Assembly: GCA_964640655.1 (NCBI GenBank) | Contig: CAZXFT010000010.1 | Coordinates: forward strand, 47,124-111,123 | Direction of reading: 5' to 3' | Origin: BJGO01 sp964640655 | Lineage (GTDB): Bacteria > Bacteroidota > Bacteroidia > Chitinophagales > UBA10324 | Length of the DNA stretch: 64,000 bases | Part shown: piece by piece, positions 27,897-37,883 of the stretch | Layout of the letters: the number at the start of each line of letters is the position of its first letter | How positions within the stretch are numbered: position 1 is the first letter of the stretch | Translations under genes and position numbers: made by a program | Notes under the pieces: generated by a model | What the model was told of the DNA's origin: nothing | Database searches by the model: none | Seen by the model: only the letters and a program-made list of their open reading frames with translations

Positions 27897-27921
27897 TTAC
27901 CCTAAATTTAAACTTACGTTA

Positions 27922-30027
27922 ATGAAAAAACTTTTCCTACTGCTGCTGGTATTGCCATTAAGTGTATTGGCACAAACACCTTCTCTCACACTTTCTCCCG
28001 TAATTACAGGACTAAGCAAACCCATTTTTCTGACTCACTGTGGTGATAACCGTGTGTTTGTGGTGGAGCAAGCCGGCCGCATAAAAGTTTATGATTCTGC
28101 ATACAATTATCTTGGTATTTATTTAAATCTTTCAAATATTGTTACACAACCCAGCTCAGGTGGTGATGAACGCGGTTTGCTTGGTTTAGCCTTTCATCCA
28201 AATTATAGTGATAACGGTTACCTGTATGTGAATTATACACGCACTGTAAGTGGACAGTTAAAAACCTTTATTGCACGCTATTCTGTTTTTAGTAACAACC
28301 CAAACAAAGCTGATTCGCTGAGTGCATTTGAAATATTATCATTTAATCAACCCTTTAGTAATCACAATGGCGGTTGTCTCAAATTCGGACCAGATGGGTA
28401 CTTATATATAGGAACAGGTGACGGAGGCTCCGGTAACGATCCACAGGGTAACGGACAAAAGATGAATACTTTTTTAGGTAAAATGCTGCGTATTGATGTT
28501 GATGGTGGCTCTCCTTATATAGTTCCATCAGATAATCCGTTTGTTGGCGTGGCTAACACATTTCCGGAAATATGGGCTTATGGTATTCGCAACCCTTGGC
28601 GCTTTAGCTTCGATAAATTAAATGGCAACTTATGGATAGCAGATGTTGGGCAAAATATGTACGAAGAGGTAAATGTGCATTATAATGGTGATGCCAGCGG
28701 GGAGAACTACGGATGGCGTTGTTTTGAAGGCATGCACTCTACTGGTTTAGGCTCCGGAGTTACAGGTGTCAGCTGCCCCAACTATTCAGACACACATCAA
28801 CCTGTATATGAATACACCCATACGGGTGGAGAGTGTTCCGTAACCGGTGGTTACGTCTATCGTGGAGCATTACACAACATCATATTTGGCAATTATTTAT
28901 GTGCTGACTATTGTTCCGGTAAAATTCGCCGGCTTATTGATAATGGCAATGGAACTTTTAACTCAGAAATTATTTACACCGGTAATTCTACCGTTTCATT
29001 TGGTGAAGACCGTTGGGGTGAACTTTATGTTTGCAGTTCAACTCAAAATGCTGTTTTAAAATTATCTGATAATAACTGCGCACCTGTTGCATTTATTTTA
29101 AATGGAGATACAGCTGCTATTTGTGCAGGACAAAATGTTGTACTGAGTGCATTGAACAATCCATTACTGACTTATGAATGGTTTAAAACCGGCGACCCTA
29201 ATGTTCAGGGAACTTCAAATGATTTCAACGCGGAAAATATTGGTGAATATTATGTCGTTGCCACCAATTCAAACGGCTGCAGTACGGCATCATCCAATAT
29301 TGTCGTTGTAGATAAGCCACTGCCTGAAGTTCAACTCAATAGTCTTCCATCCTTGTGTCCAAACGACTCTTCAGTTGAGCTCATAGGGACACCGGCTGGT
29401 GGAATTTTTTCAGGAAATGGTGTAAACGGCAACTTCTTCAATCCTGCGTTAGATCCGGGTCAATACGATGTAACATATACCTATACTGAACCAAATGGCT
29501 GTTCTAATTTTGCAACGATAAACGTATCAATTCAATCATTACCTGTTCTCAGTTTTATCAATCTGCCTGATACTGTATGCAGTGATGTGATGTCTGAGCA
29601 AATTACTTTACTGGCTGAACCTACAGGAGGCACCTTCACTGGTTCTAATGTAGCGGGAAATATTTTGACCTTAAACCAGTTCAATACTAATTACACTGTT
29701 ACATACTCTTATAGTGAACCTGATGGTTGTAACAATGAAATAACAGCTGACGTGTTTTTTGCATTATGCACGGGATTATATTCAAAGAAGTATACAGACT
29801 TCATAATATACCCTAACCCTACAAATGGTTTATTATACATTAACAGTGCTCATCAGTTATACTCAGTAGAACTTTTTAACCTATCGGGACAAACTGTTTT
29901 GACAAAGCAATACTTAGGAAATGCTGTACTTGATTTAACCAAATACTACAACGGCTTATTTTTCTATAGAATTACAAGCGAAACAGGGGTAAAAACAGGT
30001 AAAATTGAGCTTCTGAAGTATCATTAA
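27922..30027 (+). CDS. PQQ-dependent sugar dehydrogenase-like protein with Ig-like and T9SS type A domains
   Basis: This 701-residue protein has a signal peptide (MKKLFLLLLVLPLSVLA, then Gln). Residues about 20-380 form the six-bladed propeller of the glucose/sorbosone dehydrogenase family (GLLGLAFHPNY, NHNGGCLKFGPDGYLYIGTGDGG, WAYGIRNPWRFSFD, DVGQNMYEEV). These enzymes oxidise aldose sugars with PQQ and Ca2+, although some relatives bind no cofactor. Two Ig-like modules of roughly 80 residues follow (about 385-620), rich in PNDSSVELIGTPAGG and similar turns. The last 75 residues are a T9SS type A domain (IIYPNPTNGLLYI, then VELFNLSGQTV, then YNGLFFYRI). It should be outside the cell. PQQ genes are not seen in this window, so the cofactor source is open. 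Confidence 0.88.
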   Translation: MKKLFLLLLVLPLSVLAQTPSLTLSPVITGLSKPIFLTHCGDNRVFVVEQAGRIKVYDSAYNYLGIYLNLSNIVTQPSSGGDERGLLGLAFHPNYSDNGYLYVNYTRTVSGQLKTFIARYSVFSNNPNKADSLSAFEILSFNQPFSNHNGGCLKFGPDGYLYIGTGDGGSGNDPQGNGQKMNTFLGKMLRIDVDGGSPYIVPSDNPFVGVANTFPEIWAYGIRNPWRFSFDKLNGNLWIADVGQNMYEEVNVHYNGDASGENYGWRCFEGMHSTGLGSGVTGVSCPNYSDTHQPVYEYTHTGGECSVTGGYVYRGALHNIIFGNYLCADYCSGKIRRLIDNGNGTFNSEIIYTGNSTVSFGEDRWGELYVCSSTQNAVLKLSDNNCAPVAFILNGDTAAICAGQNVVLSALNNPLLTYEWFKTGDPNVQGTSNDFNAENIGEYYVVATNSNGCSTASSNIVVVDKPLPEVQLNSLPSLCPNDSSVELIGTPAGGIFSGNGVNGNFFNPALDPGQYDVTYTYTEPNGCSNFATINVSIQSLPVLSFINLPDTVCSDVMSEQITLLAEPTGGTFTGSNVAGNILTLNQFNTNYTVTYSYSEPDGCNNEITADVFFALCTGLYSKKYTDFIIYPNPTNGLLYINSAHQLYSVELFNLSGQTVLTKQYLGNAVLDLTKYYNGLFFYRITSETGVKTGKIELLKYH

Positions 30028-30089
30028 TAATAATGTGATGATGAAATTGACTCTGACTAATGTCATAACATTCATTTAACACAAAGCCC

Positions 30090-30097
30090 TATCTTTG
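30090..30097 (+). promoter_or_regulatory. -7 promoter element (TATCTTTG) of pckA
   Basis: TATCTTTGCA is a textbook Bacteroidota -7 element, 33 bases before the pckA ATG. No good TTTG is found at -33, so the promoter may need an activator. Confidence 0.55.
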
Positions 30098-30130
30098 CAG
30101 CACACCAAAATTTAACTAAATCAACCCGTT

Positions 30131-31744
30131 ATGAACGAATACGGAACTAAAAATCCAAAGACAAACCTTACTGCCTTTGGATTAAATCCTGTAAAAAACA
30201 TTTATTGGAACCTTTCACAGACAGAATTAATAGAGACTACTATTCAGCGTGGCTTAGGTGAACTTACCGACACTGGCGCATTAGCCATAAAAACCGGTGA
30301 ATTTAGGGGTCGTGCACCTAAAGATAAATTCATTGTCAAAGATTCAAAAACAGAAAGCACAGTATACTGGGGTGATGTTAATGTCCCCTTTGAAACAGCA
30401 AAATTTGATGCCCTATATAACAAAGTAGCAGCACATCTGAGCACACAAGATCTCTTTGTAAAAGAAGCATTCGCCTGCGCTAATCCAAAGCACAGACTAA
30501 ATGTCAGAGTGATATCTGAACTTCCATGGGCAGCCTTGTTCGCAGGCAACATGTTTATTGAACCTACAGCACACGACATTAAGGACTTTAAACATGACTG
30601 GCTAATACTTCATGCGCCATCATTTAGAGCTGATGCCACTGTTGATGGAACCCGTCAGCACAACTTTGCTATTCTGAATTTCACCAAGAAGTGTATCATT
30701 ATTGGTGGCTCGGGTTATACCGGAGAAATCAAGAAAGGTATTTTCACTGTTTTGAACTACGAGTTGCCTGAAGAGAAAAATATCCTTTCTATGCATTGCT
30801 CTGCAAACATTGGAAAATCAGGAGACACCGCTGTTTTCTTTGGTTTAAGCGGCACAGGAAAAACAACGCTAAGCGCTGACCCGGAACGCGGTCTCATTGG
30901 CGATGATGAACACGGCTGGGCAGATGATGGCATTTTCAACTTTGAAGGAGGATGCTACGCCAAATGTGTTGATTTAACTCAAGAAAAAGAACCACAGATT
31001 TTTAATGCAATTCGATTTGGATCACTTCTAGAAAACATTGGCTACTTCGAAGGAACCCGTACTGTAAATTATGAAGATATTAAACTGACAGAGAACACTC
31101 GCGTTTCTTACCCAATCAATTATATAGATAACGCTGTAATACCTTCTGTAGGAGGGGTTCCAAAAAACATTTTCTTCCTTACCTGTGACGCCTATGGCAT
31201 TTTACCTCCTATTTCAAAACTTAGTCGCGGACAAGCAATGTATTGGTTCCTGAGTGGGTATACTGCAAAGGTTGCTGGTACCGAAGCAGGAATTACAGAT
31301 CCCACAATAACTTTTTCAACATGTTTTGGCGCACCCTTCCTTCCTTTGAATCCAAACAAATACGCTAAAATGCTTGGCGACAGAATGGATCAATACAAGA
31401 CCAATGTATGGTTAATTAACACCGGTTGGACCGGCGGAGCATATGGAGTAGGTAGTCGTATGAAATTGTCCTATACTCGCTCAATGATTACCGCTGCACT
31501 GAATGGTAATTTAGATGATGTTAACTTTGATATACATCCGGTATTTGGTCTTAAGTTCCCAAGTAGTTGTCCCAATGTGCCTGCAGAAATCTTAAATCCT
31601 CGAAATACTTGGGCAGATAAAAATCTATATGATGAAAAAGCAAATGACCTTGCAAAAAAATTCATCAAGAACTTTGAAAAGTTTGCTGCCACAGCACATG
31701 CAGACACACTTAGTGCCTCTCCTATTGCTGTAGTTAACGCTTAA
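30131..31744 (+). CDS. pckA: Phosphoenolpyruvate carboxykinase (ATP)
   Basis: PckA converts oxaloacetate and ATP to phosphoenolpyruvate, CO2 and ADP, the entry step of gluconeogenesis. The 537-residue length fits the ATP-dependent family. The P-loop is GLSGTGKTTLSADP (about residues 239-252), followed directly by the metal-binding GDDEHGW. The oxaloacetate-binding Arg lies in GEFRGRAPKDKF near residue 60. The N-terminal half contains the conserved ARVISELPWAALF-like strand (NVRVISELPWAALF). It has its own promoter and a strong hairpin after the stop, so it is monocistronic. It suits a cell that lives on amino acids and other non-sugar carbon. Confidence 0.97.
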   Translation: MNEYGTKNPKTNLTAFGLNPVKNIYWNLSQTELIETTIQRGLGELTDTGALAIKTGEFRGRAPKDKFIVKDSKTESTVYWGDVNVPFETAKFDALYNKVAAHLSTQDLFVKEAFACANPKHRLNVRVISELPWAALFAGNMFIEPTAHDIKDFKHDWLILHAPSFRADATVDGTRQHNFAILNFTKKCIIIGGSGYTGEIKKGIFTVLNYELPEEKNILSMHCSANIGKSGDTAVFFGLSGTGKTTLSADPERGLIGDDEHGWADDGIFNFEGGCYAKCVDLTQEKEPQIFNAIRFGSLLENIGYFEGTRTVNYEDIKLTENTRVSYPINYIDNAVIPSVGGVPKNIFFLTCDAYGILPPISKLSRGQAMYWFLSGYTAKVAGTEAGITDPTITFSTCFGAPFLPLNPNKYAKMLGDRMDQYKTNVWLINTGWTGGAYGVGSRMKLSYTRSMITAALNGNLDDVNFDIHPVFGLKFPSSCPNVPAEILNPRNTWADKNLYDEKANDLAKKFIKNFEKFAATAHADTLSASPIAVVNA

Positions 31745-31763
31745 TCAATATTATATTTATAAC

Positions 31764-31792
31764 AAAAAAGGGAGCAAAAGCTCCCTTTTTTT
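31764..31792. terminator. Two-way terminator between pckA and the T9SS type B gene
   Basis: A 12-bp stem (31764-31775 with 31780-31791) with an AAAA loop. The stem itself starts with A and ends with T runs, so it can stop transcription from both converging genes. Confidence 0.88.
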
Positions 31793-31810
31793 ATTATAAA
31801 ACTTTACAAG

Positions 31811-33436
31811 CTATCGAATCAAGGTTACATTACCTTGTTCGTAAGCTTCCACTAAGCTGTCACCATCCCAGAAATTATATGTTACCTGAAACACATATGT
31901 ACCTATAGGTTGATCTACTCCATCGAATGTTCCGTCCCAGCCAATGTCTTTAGTGTCTGAACTAAAGATTAAATTTCCTGCACGATTAAAAAGATTTAAT
32001 CTAAAATCACGGATATCGCAATCTGTCATAACCCTAAAAATATCATTCTTGCCATCTTTGTTTGGTGTGAAACCCGTTGGAAATTTTGCACAATAGTTAC
32101 AATCAAACATCTTGACATTTATACTGTCTGAAACTACTCCACATTCGTTTGCTATAGTTACAATGTAATATCCGGGTTTGTCCAGATTTCTGTATGAGTT
32201 TGTATTTCCATCGGACCAGGAATAAGTAGTGGTACTATCAACAGCTACATTAACGGGATAATTATCGTTCACACATATGCTAGTATCACTAACGGGAATA
32301 TTGACATAGATAAAGCGCATCTGAACTTGAATTGTATCAGATGCAACACCACAAGCATTCTCGGCGGTAACCCAAAATTTTCCTGGTAAATAGGTAGCAG
32401 ACCAAGCGCTAGTCGCTCCATTGCTCCAGTCGTATGTTGCACCATAATTATAAACATACCAAGAAACAAATTCACCACCACAAATCAATGTATCATTACC
32501 TAACTCAACTTGTGGAATATTCTGAAAGTCTAGGGTTACTGTATCGTAAAGTACTTTGCAAAAATTTGAAACCTTACAATAGTATGTTCCAGGTTGTGTA
32601 ATTAGTTTCAAGGTGTCTGAACTACCATCGTACCATACTGTATTTGCTGGTTTGAATGTGGCCTTTAGTTCATAACTGGATTGCCCACAGAGAATGGTGT
32701 CAGGTCCTAGATCTAAGAATGGAATATCATAGTAGTTAACAGTGGTAAACTCATATACACCGCCACATTGATTGCTTTCATAAACTGATAATTGAGTAGA
32801 TTCTGTAACTAAAAAGGTACTTTCCGTACTACCATTCTGCCAAAGATAGCTGTTCGTTCCGGGGCCTGCTATTATTGTAAATACCGTATCACCGCATAAG
32901 TCTATCTGTGCAGGAATGTTTTGAATCGGGGGGTAAATGTAATCCACGATGGCGGTATCAGTACCTGTGCCACACTGGTTGGTAACCTTAACCCAATATG
33001 TGCCGGACGAGGAAACATTTATATTTGATGTTGTTGCACCTGTATTCCACAGGTAAGAAGCACCGTTCTGAAAAACACTATATACAATTGGCTGATAGCA
33101 TTGATTTGTAAAATCAAACAGATATGGCGTAGGGACACCAAATATAATAATTGTAGTGTCTTTCTGTGAGGCAATGCCCAAGGAGTAGTATGTAATGCTT
33201 ACCTGATAGCTGCCGAGGTTTGAATATTGATTTGTGGTATTAAAGGGTGATACGATTAGCATACCTGAGAACGTACCGTTGCCAAAATTCCACTTTACTG
33301 AATCAATACCTGAGGTGTTGGTTAAATTAAAAGTTGACTGAGAACCAGCACATTGGGTAGTGATGTTAAAATACGGCACAGCCCATACAGGATTTATGTA
33401 TAGGAATAAGACAATAGTGTGAAGGTGTTTTAACAT
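31811..33436 (-). CDS. Secreted repeat protein with T9SS type B (gliding-motility-type) C-terminal domain
   Basis: This 541-residue protein has a signal peptide (MLKHLHTIVLFLYINPVWA). The next 430 or so residues are a string of short beta-rich repeats, each about 85 residues, with the pattern D-x-x-LCG-x-x-x-x-L-x-x-x, YLWSNGSTE-like and GTYYCKVSNFC-like strands, i.e. PKD or Ig-type modules common in SprB-like adhesins. The last 85 residues are the type B sorting domain: FPTGFTPNKDGKNDIFRV, then LNLFNRAGNLIF and a GWDGTFDG turn, ending with GNVTLIR. Type B cargo is exported by T9SS and held on the surface, usually with a PorP/SprF partner. No SprF gene is next to it. A role in adhesion or gliding is possible but unproven. 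Confidence 0.9.
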   Translation of the reverse strand: MLKHLHTIVLFLYINPVWAVPYFNITTQCAGSQSTFNLTNTSGIDSVKWNFGNGTFSGMLIVSPFNTTNQYSNLGSYQVSITYYSLGIASQKDTTIIIFGVPTPYLFDFTNQCYQPIVYSVFQNGASYLWNTGATTSNINVSSSGTYWVKVTNQCGTGTDTAIVDYIYPPIQNIPAQIDLCGDTVFTIIAGPGTNSYLWQNGSTESTFLVTESTQLSVYESNQCGGVYEFTTVNYYDIPFLDLGPDTILCGQSSYELKATFKPANTVWYDGSSDTLKLITQPGTYYCKVSNFCKVLYDTVTLDFQNIPQVELGNDTLICGGEFVSWYVYNYGATYDWSNGATSAWSATYLPGKFWVTAENACGVASDTIQVQMRFIYVNIPVSDTSICVNDNYPVNVAVDSTTTYSWSDGNTNSYRNLDKPGYYIVTIANECGVVSDSINVKMFDCNYCAKFPTGFTPNKDGKNDIFRVMTDCDIRDFRLNLFNRAGNLIFSSDTKDIGWDGTFDGVDQPIGTYVFQVTYNFWDGDSLVEAYEQGNVTLIR

Positions 33437-33539
33437 TTTCCTTTCATACGTAAAATTCCCAAAAGGTTGTTAGGTTAAATGTATAAATAGTATTTATTTT
33501 AGTTCTATCACTTATTTACGACCCTGTAAAACTGACTTT

Positions 33540-34442
33540 TTAAACCAATTCCTTCTTTGAAAATTGAGGAGAAACTATTAATTCTTTACTTCCTGCTGTA
33601 TATCTGTAAAATCCTTCACCCGATTTAGCACCTAAATAACCGGCTGTAACCATGTTCACTAATAGCGGACATGGAGCATATTTGGGGTTTCCGAAACCTT
33701 CATGTAATACGCGTAATATACTATGACAAACATCAAGACCAATAAAGTCCGCCAATTGTAGTGGCCCCATTGGATGTGCCATACCCAGTTTCATGACGTT
33801 ATCAATTTCTACAACGCCGGCCACACCTTCATAAAGTGTATAAATAGCTTCGTTAATCATAGGCATTAATATTCGGTTAGCTACAAAACCTGGGTAATCA
33901 TTAACCTCGACAGGTATTTTTCCTAAAGTACTAGAAAGTGACATAATAGTTTCAGTAACTGTATCACTGGTGGCATATCCACGAATAACTTCAATCAGCT
34001 TCATCACAGGTACAGGATTCATGAAATGCATTCCGATAACTTTATCAGCTCGTTTTGTTACCGAAGCAATTTTTGTAATCGAAATACTTGAAGTGTTGGA
34101 TGCAAGAATGGTATCTGTACCACAGGCTTCATCAAGTTCTTTGAAAATAGCCAGCTTCAAATCTATACGCTCTGTTGCTGCTTCCACTACCAAATCGGCG
34201 TGTGATGCCCCTTTCTTTATTACTGTCTCCGTTATAATGTTGGCTAGCAATTGCTTCTTGGCATCTTCGGTAACTGTTCCTTTGGCCACCATACGATCTG
34301 CATTTTTTGAAATAGTTGCCAGTGCTTTATCAAGCGCTGCCTGAGAGACATCAATTAAGGTTACATGAAATCCGCTTTGAGCGAATACATGCGCTATGCC
34401 ATTACCCATGGTACCTGCACCAATAACTGCTATATTTTTCAT
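33540..34442 (-). CDS. 3-hydroxybutyryl-CoA dehydrogenase
   Basis: This 300-residue cytoplasmic enzyme oxidises or reduces (S)-3-hydroxyacyl-CoA with NAD(P). The N-terminus has a Rossmann motif (IGAGTMGNGIAHVFAQSGFHVTLID). The catalytic His lies in GMHFMNPVPVMKLIEV with partner Glu (the residue pair ELVVEAAxE-like is seen as DLVVEAATE). NDYPGFVANRILMPMINEA and the C-terminal PMGPLQLADFIGLD are signatures of the family. It may act in beta-oxidation or in butyrate/amino-acid catabolism. It lies 17 bases behind the M1 aminopeptidase gene and forms a likely operon with it and panB, although the three functions do not form one pathway. Confidence 0.93.
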   Translation of the reverse strand: MKNIAVIGAGTMGNGIAHVFAQSGFHVTLIDVSQAALDKALATISKNADRMVAKGTVTEDAKKQLLANIITETVIKKGASHADLVVEAATERIDLKLAIFKELDEACGTDTILASNTSSISITKIASVTKRADKVIGMHFMNPVPVMKLIEVIRGYATSDTVTETIMSLSSTLGKIPVEVNDYPGFVANRILMPMINEAIYTLYEGVAGVVEIDNVMKLGMAHPMGPLQLADFIGLDVCHSILRVLHEGFGNPKYAPCPLLVNMVTAGYLGAKSGEGFYRYTAGSKELIVSPQFSKKELV

Positions 34443-34459
34443 TGAGATTTTTGTGTGTT

Positions 34460-36853
34460 TTATTTTATGATTATAAATTTTTTAGTTGTTCTGCCTGATG
34501 ATTCATCAGTAAGTATTACAAAGTAGTTGCCGGGCATCCAGTCACGGACATCAACAATAGTCTGATGCATGCCAGTACTAACATTTTGTGAGCGTATTTC
34601 CCTACCCTCAGAATTATAAATTTGCAAAGAAGCTCTGTTGCCACTTACTGTTCTGATGGTGAGTTGTGTGTTGGTTAAAGTAGGAATCAACAGCAACACT
34701 TCTGAAGGGTTATGAAAACGTTGAACTGAAGTAAAAACAGCGCAGGAATCTGGACTGTCAAGGTGAATATCAATTTTACCTGCTTCATATATTGCAAATG
34801 CATATTCCCCATTCTTCAGCTGGTTAATGGTTACTGAACCTTTTTTATCTGATAAAATACCTCTTGCAAAGACAACATCTTCTTCAATTTTCCATTTGTG
34901 TCTTGATGATGGACGATACATAAGAACAATACTGTCTTCTGAATTTGTGATTAAAGTATGATCTAAATAACCTGTGGTGGTAGAATTAGTGCCATTATAC
35001 TGCAGGGTTGCTTTGGCTTGCATATTCTGCATATTCAATCCGATTACTTTCCAATAACGGTAATCAGAAATGTGAAGGTTTTTTATTTCAGGTTTAATTC
35101 GATCAGGTGAAGCATAGTAGTGATCGATACGTAGCAAGACTGAATCCGTCACAGATTGCACACTAAGGTTCATCCTTCCATTGGAATAGTTATTGTTACC
35201 GGTTTGTTTTATCACCTTTGTTTCGCCATTGGACGCGTCTGAAATTTTATTAGCCTCATCAAGTATTACTAGAGCAGGTTCAATACTTGAATTGATAACA
35301 AACTGAGCACAGGGGCCACTCATCATAACTTGGTGTACCTCACGTTGCCATTGATTGTTAACTACAGTAATTTCCAAAGGAACCTGATTAAAGTAATGGT
35401 CAGATGAGTTTAACTTTTGTCTGATGAATACCTGCGTTTGATAGGTTGAACTGGCATTCAGAATAGCAAATGAATCTATTGAAAATGTGGCAAAACCCGG
35501 ATTAAAAACCCAGTCATTAAAAAAATCTGAGAGATCGATTCCACTGCACTGTGTTAAGTGATCACGTAGTAATGCACTGTTCGATGATTTGAACTTATAT
35601 TGATCTAAATAAGATTTTAGGCAATTGAAAAATAGTTCATCTCCCATGTACCCGCGAAGTGTGTGTGCCACATCTGCACCCCGGTCATAGGAGGTCGTAC
35701 CATAAGTCTTACTGTCGGGTACGTTGGAAACGGCATATAAACCTCCATCAATAAAACGGCTAACACGAATGACATGTTCATGATTTGATAAATAGTCACT
35801 CAAAAAAGCATTCTGTCCATAATAAAACCCTTTGAAAAGCCTGGCCAAATAGTCTGCCCATCCTTCGTTCATCCACATATCCTGAGCTGTTTCGCATGTA
35901 ACTAAATCGCCAAACCACTGATGCGATAACTCGTGAACCATCACATCCTCTGAATTGGTAGTTCCATCAACAGCAGCAACCGGATAGGATATCATTGTAG
36001 AATGTTCCATTGCTCCGGCTATAAAAGGAACAAGTACATAGCCCAGTTTATCCCAGGAATAGGCACCGAACTTATCTTCAAAGAAGTGAAATGCATCCTC
36101 GAGATGTACAAATGAACTGTTGATTTTTGTGGTATCTGCAGGAAGGCAATAGAGTGAAACCGGCACGGAACCGTTTAATCCAATAAAAGTTTTTTGAACA
36201 ACACTATATGTATTAATGGCAACGCAAGTTAGATAAGAAGGAATAGGCTGATTCATTTGCCATGTATAGGTATGTGTACCGTTACCATTGTCTGTTACAC
36301 TGAGGAGCATTCCATTTGAAGCAACAGTGCGTTCGAGTGATGTGGTGCAAATGATGGTGAAAGTGCTGCGCTCTACAAAATTGTCAAAGCATGGAAACCA
36401 GCACCGACCAAAATTATGAGGTACAGATGTTAAAGCCACACCCATATTATATGCATATTGATCAATAAAATAAAAACCTCCAAAGCTGGCATCAGTTTTT
36501 GGATTACCATAATAATAGACCCTTATGGTAGCGCTATCGTTAGTATTCATAACTTGCGTCAGATTTACTTTCAGAGTTAACGAATCGTATGTGAATGTGG
36601 TTGATTGATTATTGACGGTCACTGAGTCTATGTTCAGTTTCAATAAATCTAATAAAATGTAAGACACATTGTTCTTCTTCGACTTCAATCGCAACTCGGC
36701 ATAGCCCTCAATACTCTTGGCATATTGATTCACGCTGATATTAATAACAGTATGCTTAATGTCAATTGTATCACTGCGCTCTTTGGTAGCTGAAAAAACA
36801 GTTGAGCCGAGTACTAGATTCAACAAGAATAGAATTGAAAAAGAGCGTATCAT
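34460..36853 (-). CDS. M1 family metallo-aminopeptidase with T9SS type A domain
   Basis: The start is taken as ATG at 36853 (MIRSFSILFLLNLVLGSTVFSA signal peptide), 4 bases after the panB stop, giving 797 residues; the longer frame to 36904 would overlap panB by 47 bases. The zinc site is HELSH followed 18 residues later by the Glu of NEGWADY. The substrate-binding GAMEN motif is GAMEH here. Domains run from an N-terminal beta domain (about 25-225) through the thermolysin-like domain (about 225-460) to a beta region. A T9SS type A domain ends the protein (LLIPTLTNTQLTI, then LQIYNSEGREI, then WMPGNYFVIL). The Pro of the usual YPNP is replaced, making this a somewhat atypical tail. It should trim peptides outside the cell. 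Confidence 0.9.
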   Translation of the reverse strand: MIRSFSILFLLNLVLGSTVFSATKERSDTIDIKHTVINISVNQYAKSIEGYAELRLKSKKNNVSYILLDLLKLNIDSVTVNNQSTTFTYDSLTLKVNLTQVMNTNDSATIRVYYYGNPKTDASFGGFYFIDQYAYNMGVALTSVPHNFGRCWFPCFDNFVERSTFTIICTTSLERTVASNGMLLSVTDNGNGTHTYTWQMNQPIPSYLTCVAINTYSVVQKTFIGLNGSVPVSLYCLPADTTKINSSFVHLEDAFHFFEDKFGAYSWDKLGYVLVPFIAGAMEHSTMISYPVAAVDGTTNSEDVMVHELSHQWFGDLVTCETAQDMWMNEGWADYLARLFKGFYYGQNAFLSDYLSNHEHVIRVSRFIDGGLYAVSNVPDSKTYGTTSYDRGADVAHTLRGYMGDELFFNCLKSYLDQYKFKSSNSALLRDHLTQCSGIDLSDFFNDWVFNPGFATFSIDSFAILNASSTYQTQVFIRQKLNSSDHYFNQVPLEITVVNNQWQREVHQVMMSGPCAQFVINSSIEPALVILDEANKISDASNGETKVIKQTGNNNYSNGRMNLSVQSVTDSVLLRIDHYYASPDRIKPEIKNLHISDYRYWKVIGLNMQNMQAKATLQYNGTNSTTTGYLDHTLITNSEDSIVLMYRPSSRHKWKIEEDVVFARGILSDKKGSVTINQLKNGEYAFAIYEAGKIDIHLDSPDSCAVFTSVQRFHNPSEVLLLIPTLTNTQLTIRTVSGNRASLQIYNSEGREIRSQNVSTGMHQTIVDVRDWMPGNYFVILTDESSGRTTKKFIIIK

Positions 36854-36857
36854 AATG

Positions 36858-37673
36858 CTAATAGCTTTCAGAGTCGTTTGGAAAATCTTTTGATTTGACA
36901 TCATTTACATAACGGTTCACGGCACCTTTTATATCGTCGTATAAATTAAGATAGCGACGAAGAAAGCGTGGTTGAAACATCTTATTAATACCCAGCATAT
37001 CGTGTAGCACCAATACCTGTCCATCTGTTCCCGGACCAGCGCCAATACCAATGGTAGGTATACTCAGGGAATTAGTAACCTGTTTTGCCAGATCTGCCGG
37101 AATTTTTTCTAACACAATAGCAAAACAACCGGCCTTTTGTAATAGTTGCGCGTCGGCTATTAATTTTTCTGCTTCTTGTTGTTCTGTAGCGCGTACTGTG
37201 TAAGTTCCAAATTTGTATATAGACTGTGGTGTTAACCCTAAATGCCCCATTACAGGTACTCCGGCAGAAATAATTCGTTGTACAGAATCAACCACTTCTT
37301 GTCCACCTTCTAGCTTAACGGCATGGGCACCGCTCTCTTTCATAATTCGAATAGTAGAATTAAGTGCTTCTTTTGAATTTCCCTGATAGGAACCAAAGGG
37401 TAAGTCAACCACAACCAGAGCCCGGTCTATACCGCGTACCACGCTTGAAGCATGATAAATCATTTGATCAAGTGTGATGGGCAATGTTGTTTCATGTCCG
37501 GCCATTACATTTGAAGCCGAGTCGCCAACTAAAATCACATCAACACCACCGGCGTCTACTACTTTGGCCAATGAATAATCGTATGCTGTAAGCATAGAAA
37601 TTTTCACACCGGCATCTTTCATTTCCTGAAGCGTGTGAGTGGTTACTTTTTTAACTCTACTGAAGTCATCCAT
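36858..37673 (-). CDS. panB: 3-methyl-2-oxobutanoate hydroxymethyltransferase
   Basis: PanB makes ketopantoate from alpha-ketoisovalerate and methylene-tetrahydrofolate, the first committed step of pantothenate and CoA synthesis. The length of 271 residues is typical. Motifs include SMLTAYDYSLAKVVDAGGVD, the metal-binding VGDSASNVMAGHETTLP, and VKLEGGQE with catalytic Glu in VLEKIPADLA. GIGAGPGTDGQVLVLHDMLG ends the barrel. No panC or panD is next to it. It is the first gene of a likely three-gene operon, with the M1 aminopeptidase 4 bases downstream. The C-terminal 25 residues are basic and typical of the phylum. Confidence 0.96.
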   Translation of the reverse strand: MDDFSRVKKVTTHTLQEMKDAGVKISMLTAYDYSLAKVVDAGGVDVILVGDSASNVMAGHETTLPITLDQMIYHASSVVRGIDRALVVVDLPFGSYQGNSKEALNSTIRIMKESGAHAVKLEGGQEVVDSVQRIISAGVPVMGHLGLTPQSIYKFGTYTVRATEQQEAEKLIADAQLLQKAGCFAIVLEKIPADLAKQVTNSLSIPTIGIGAGPGTDGQVLVLHDMLGINKMFQPRFLRRYLNLYDDIKGAVNRYVNDVKSKDFPNDSESY

Positions 37674-37883
37674 GATGTTGCAAAGAAAACCATTAATCCT
37701 CTGTACATATAGCGTCGAAGGACAAAAAAGTATTGTAAAAATGCTCGAACTTTATTCTATCCACAACTTTTTACACAATGTACTCTTGTTGCTTGTCCTT
37801 TCAACAAGAAAACTAACAGGTAGTTAAACTTTCATAGTAGAATAATATTTATTGTTCATCCAATTATCGCTGATTATTGCACT

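Larger units (their letters stand above)
27520..27921. other. Intergenic region holding a T9SS-domain relic and a weak promoter
   Basis: About 400 bases lie between divergent genes. It contains the fragment of a T9SS sorting domain at 27637-27756 (listed separately) and a TATTTTCG element at 27889-27896. The rest is AT-rich with no RNA gene or long inverted repeat that I could see. Confidence 0.5.

Noticed and set aside
37790..37817. Inverted repeat (CTTGTTG with CAACAAG) upstream of the oxidoreductase-like gene
   Set aside because: The stem is only 7 bp with a 10-base loop and no T run; it is too weak to call a terminator or operator.
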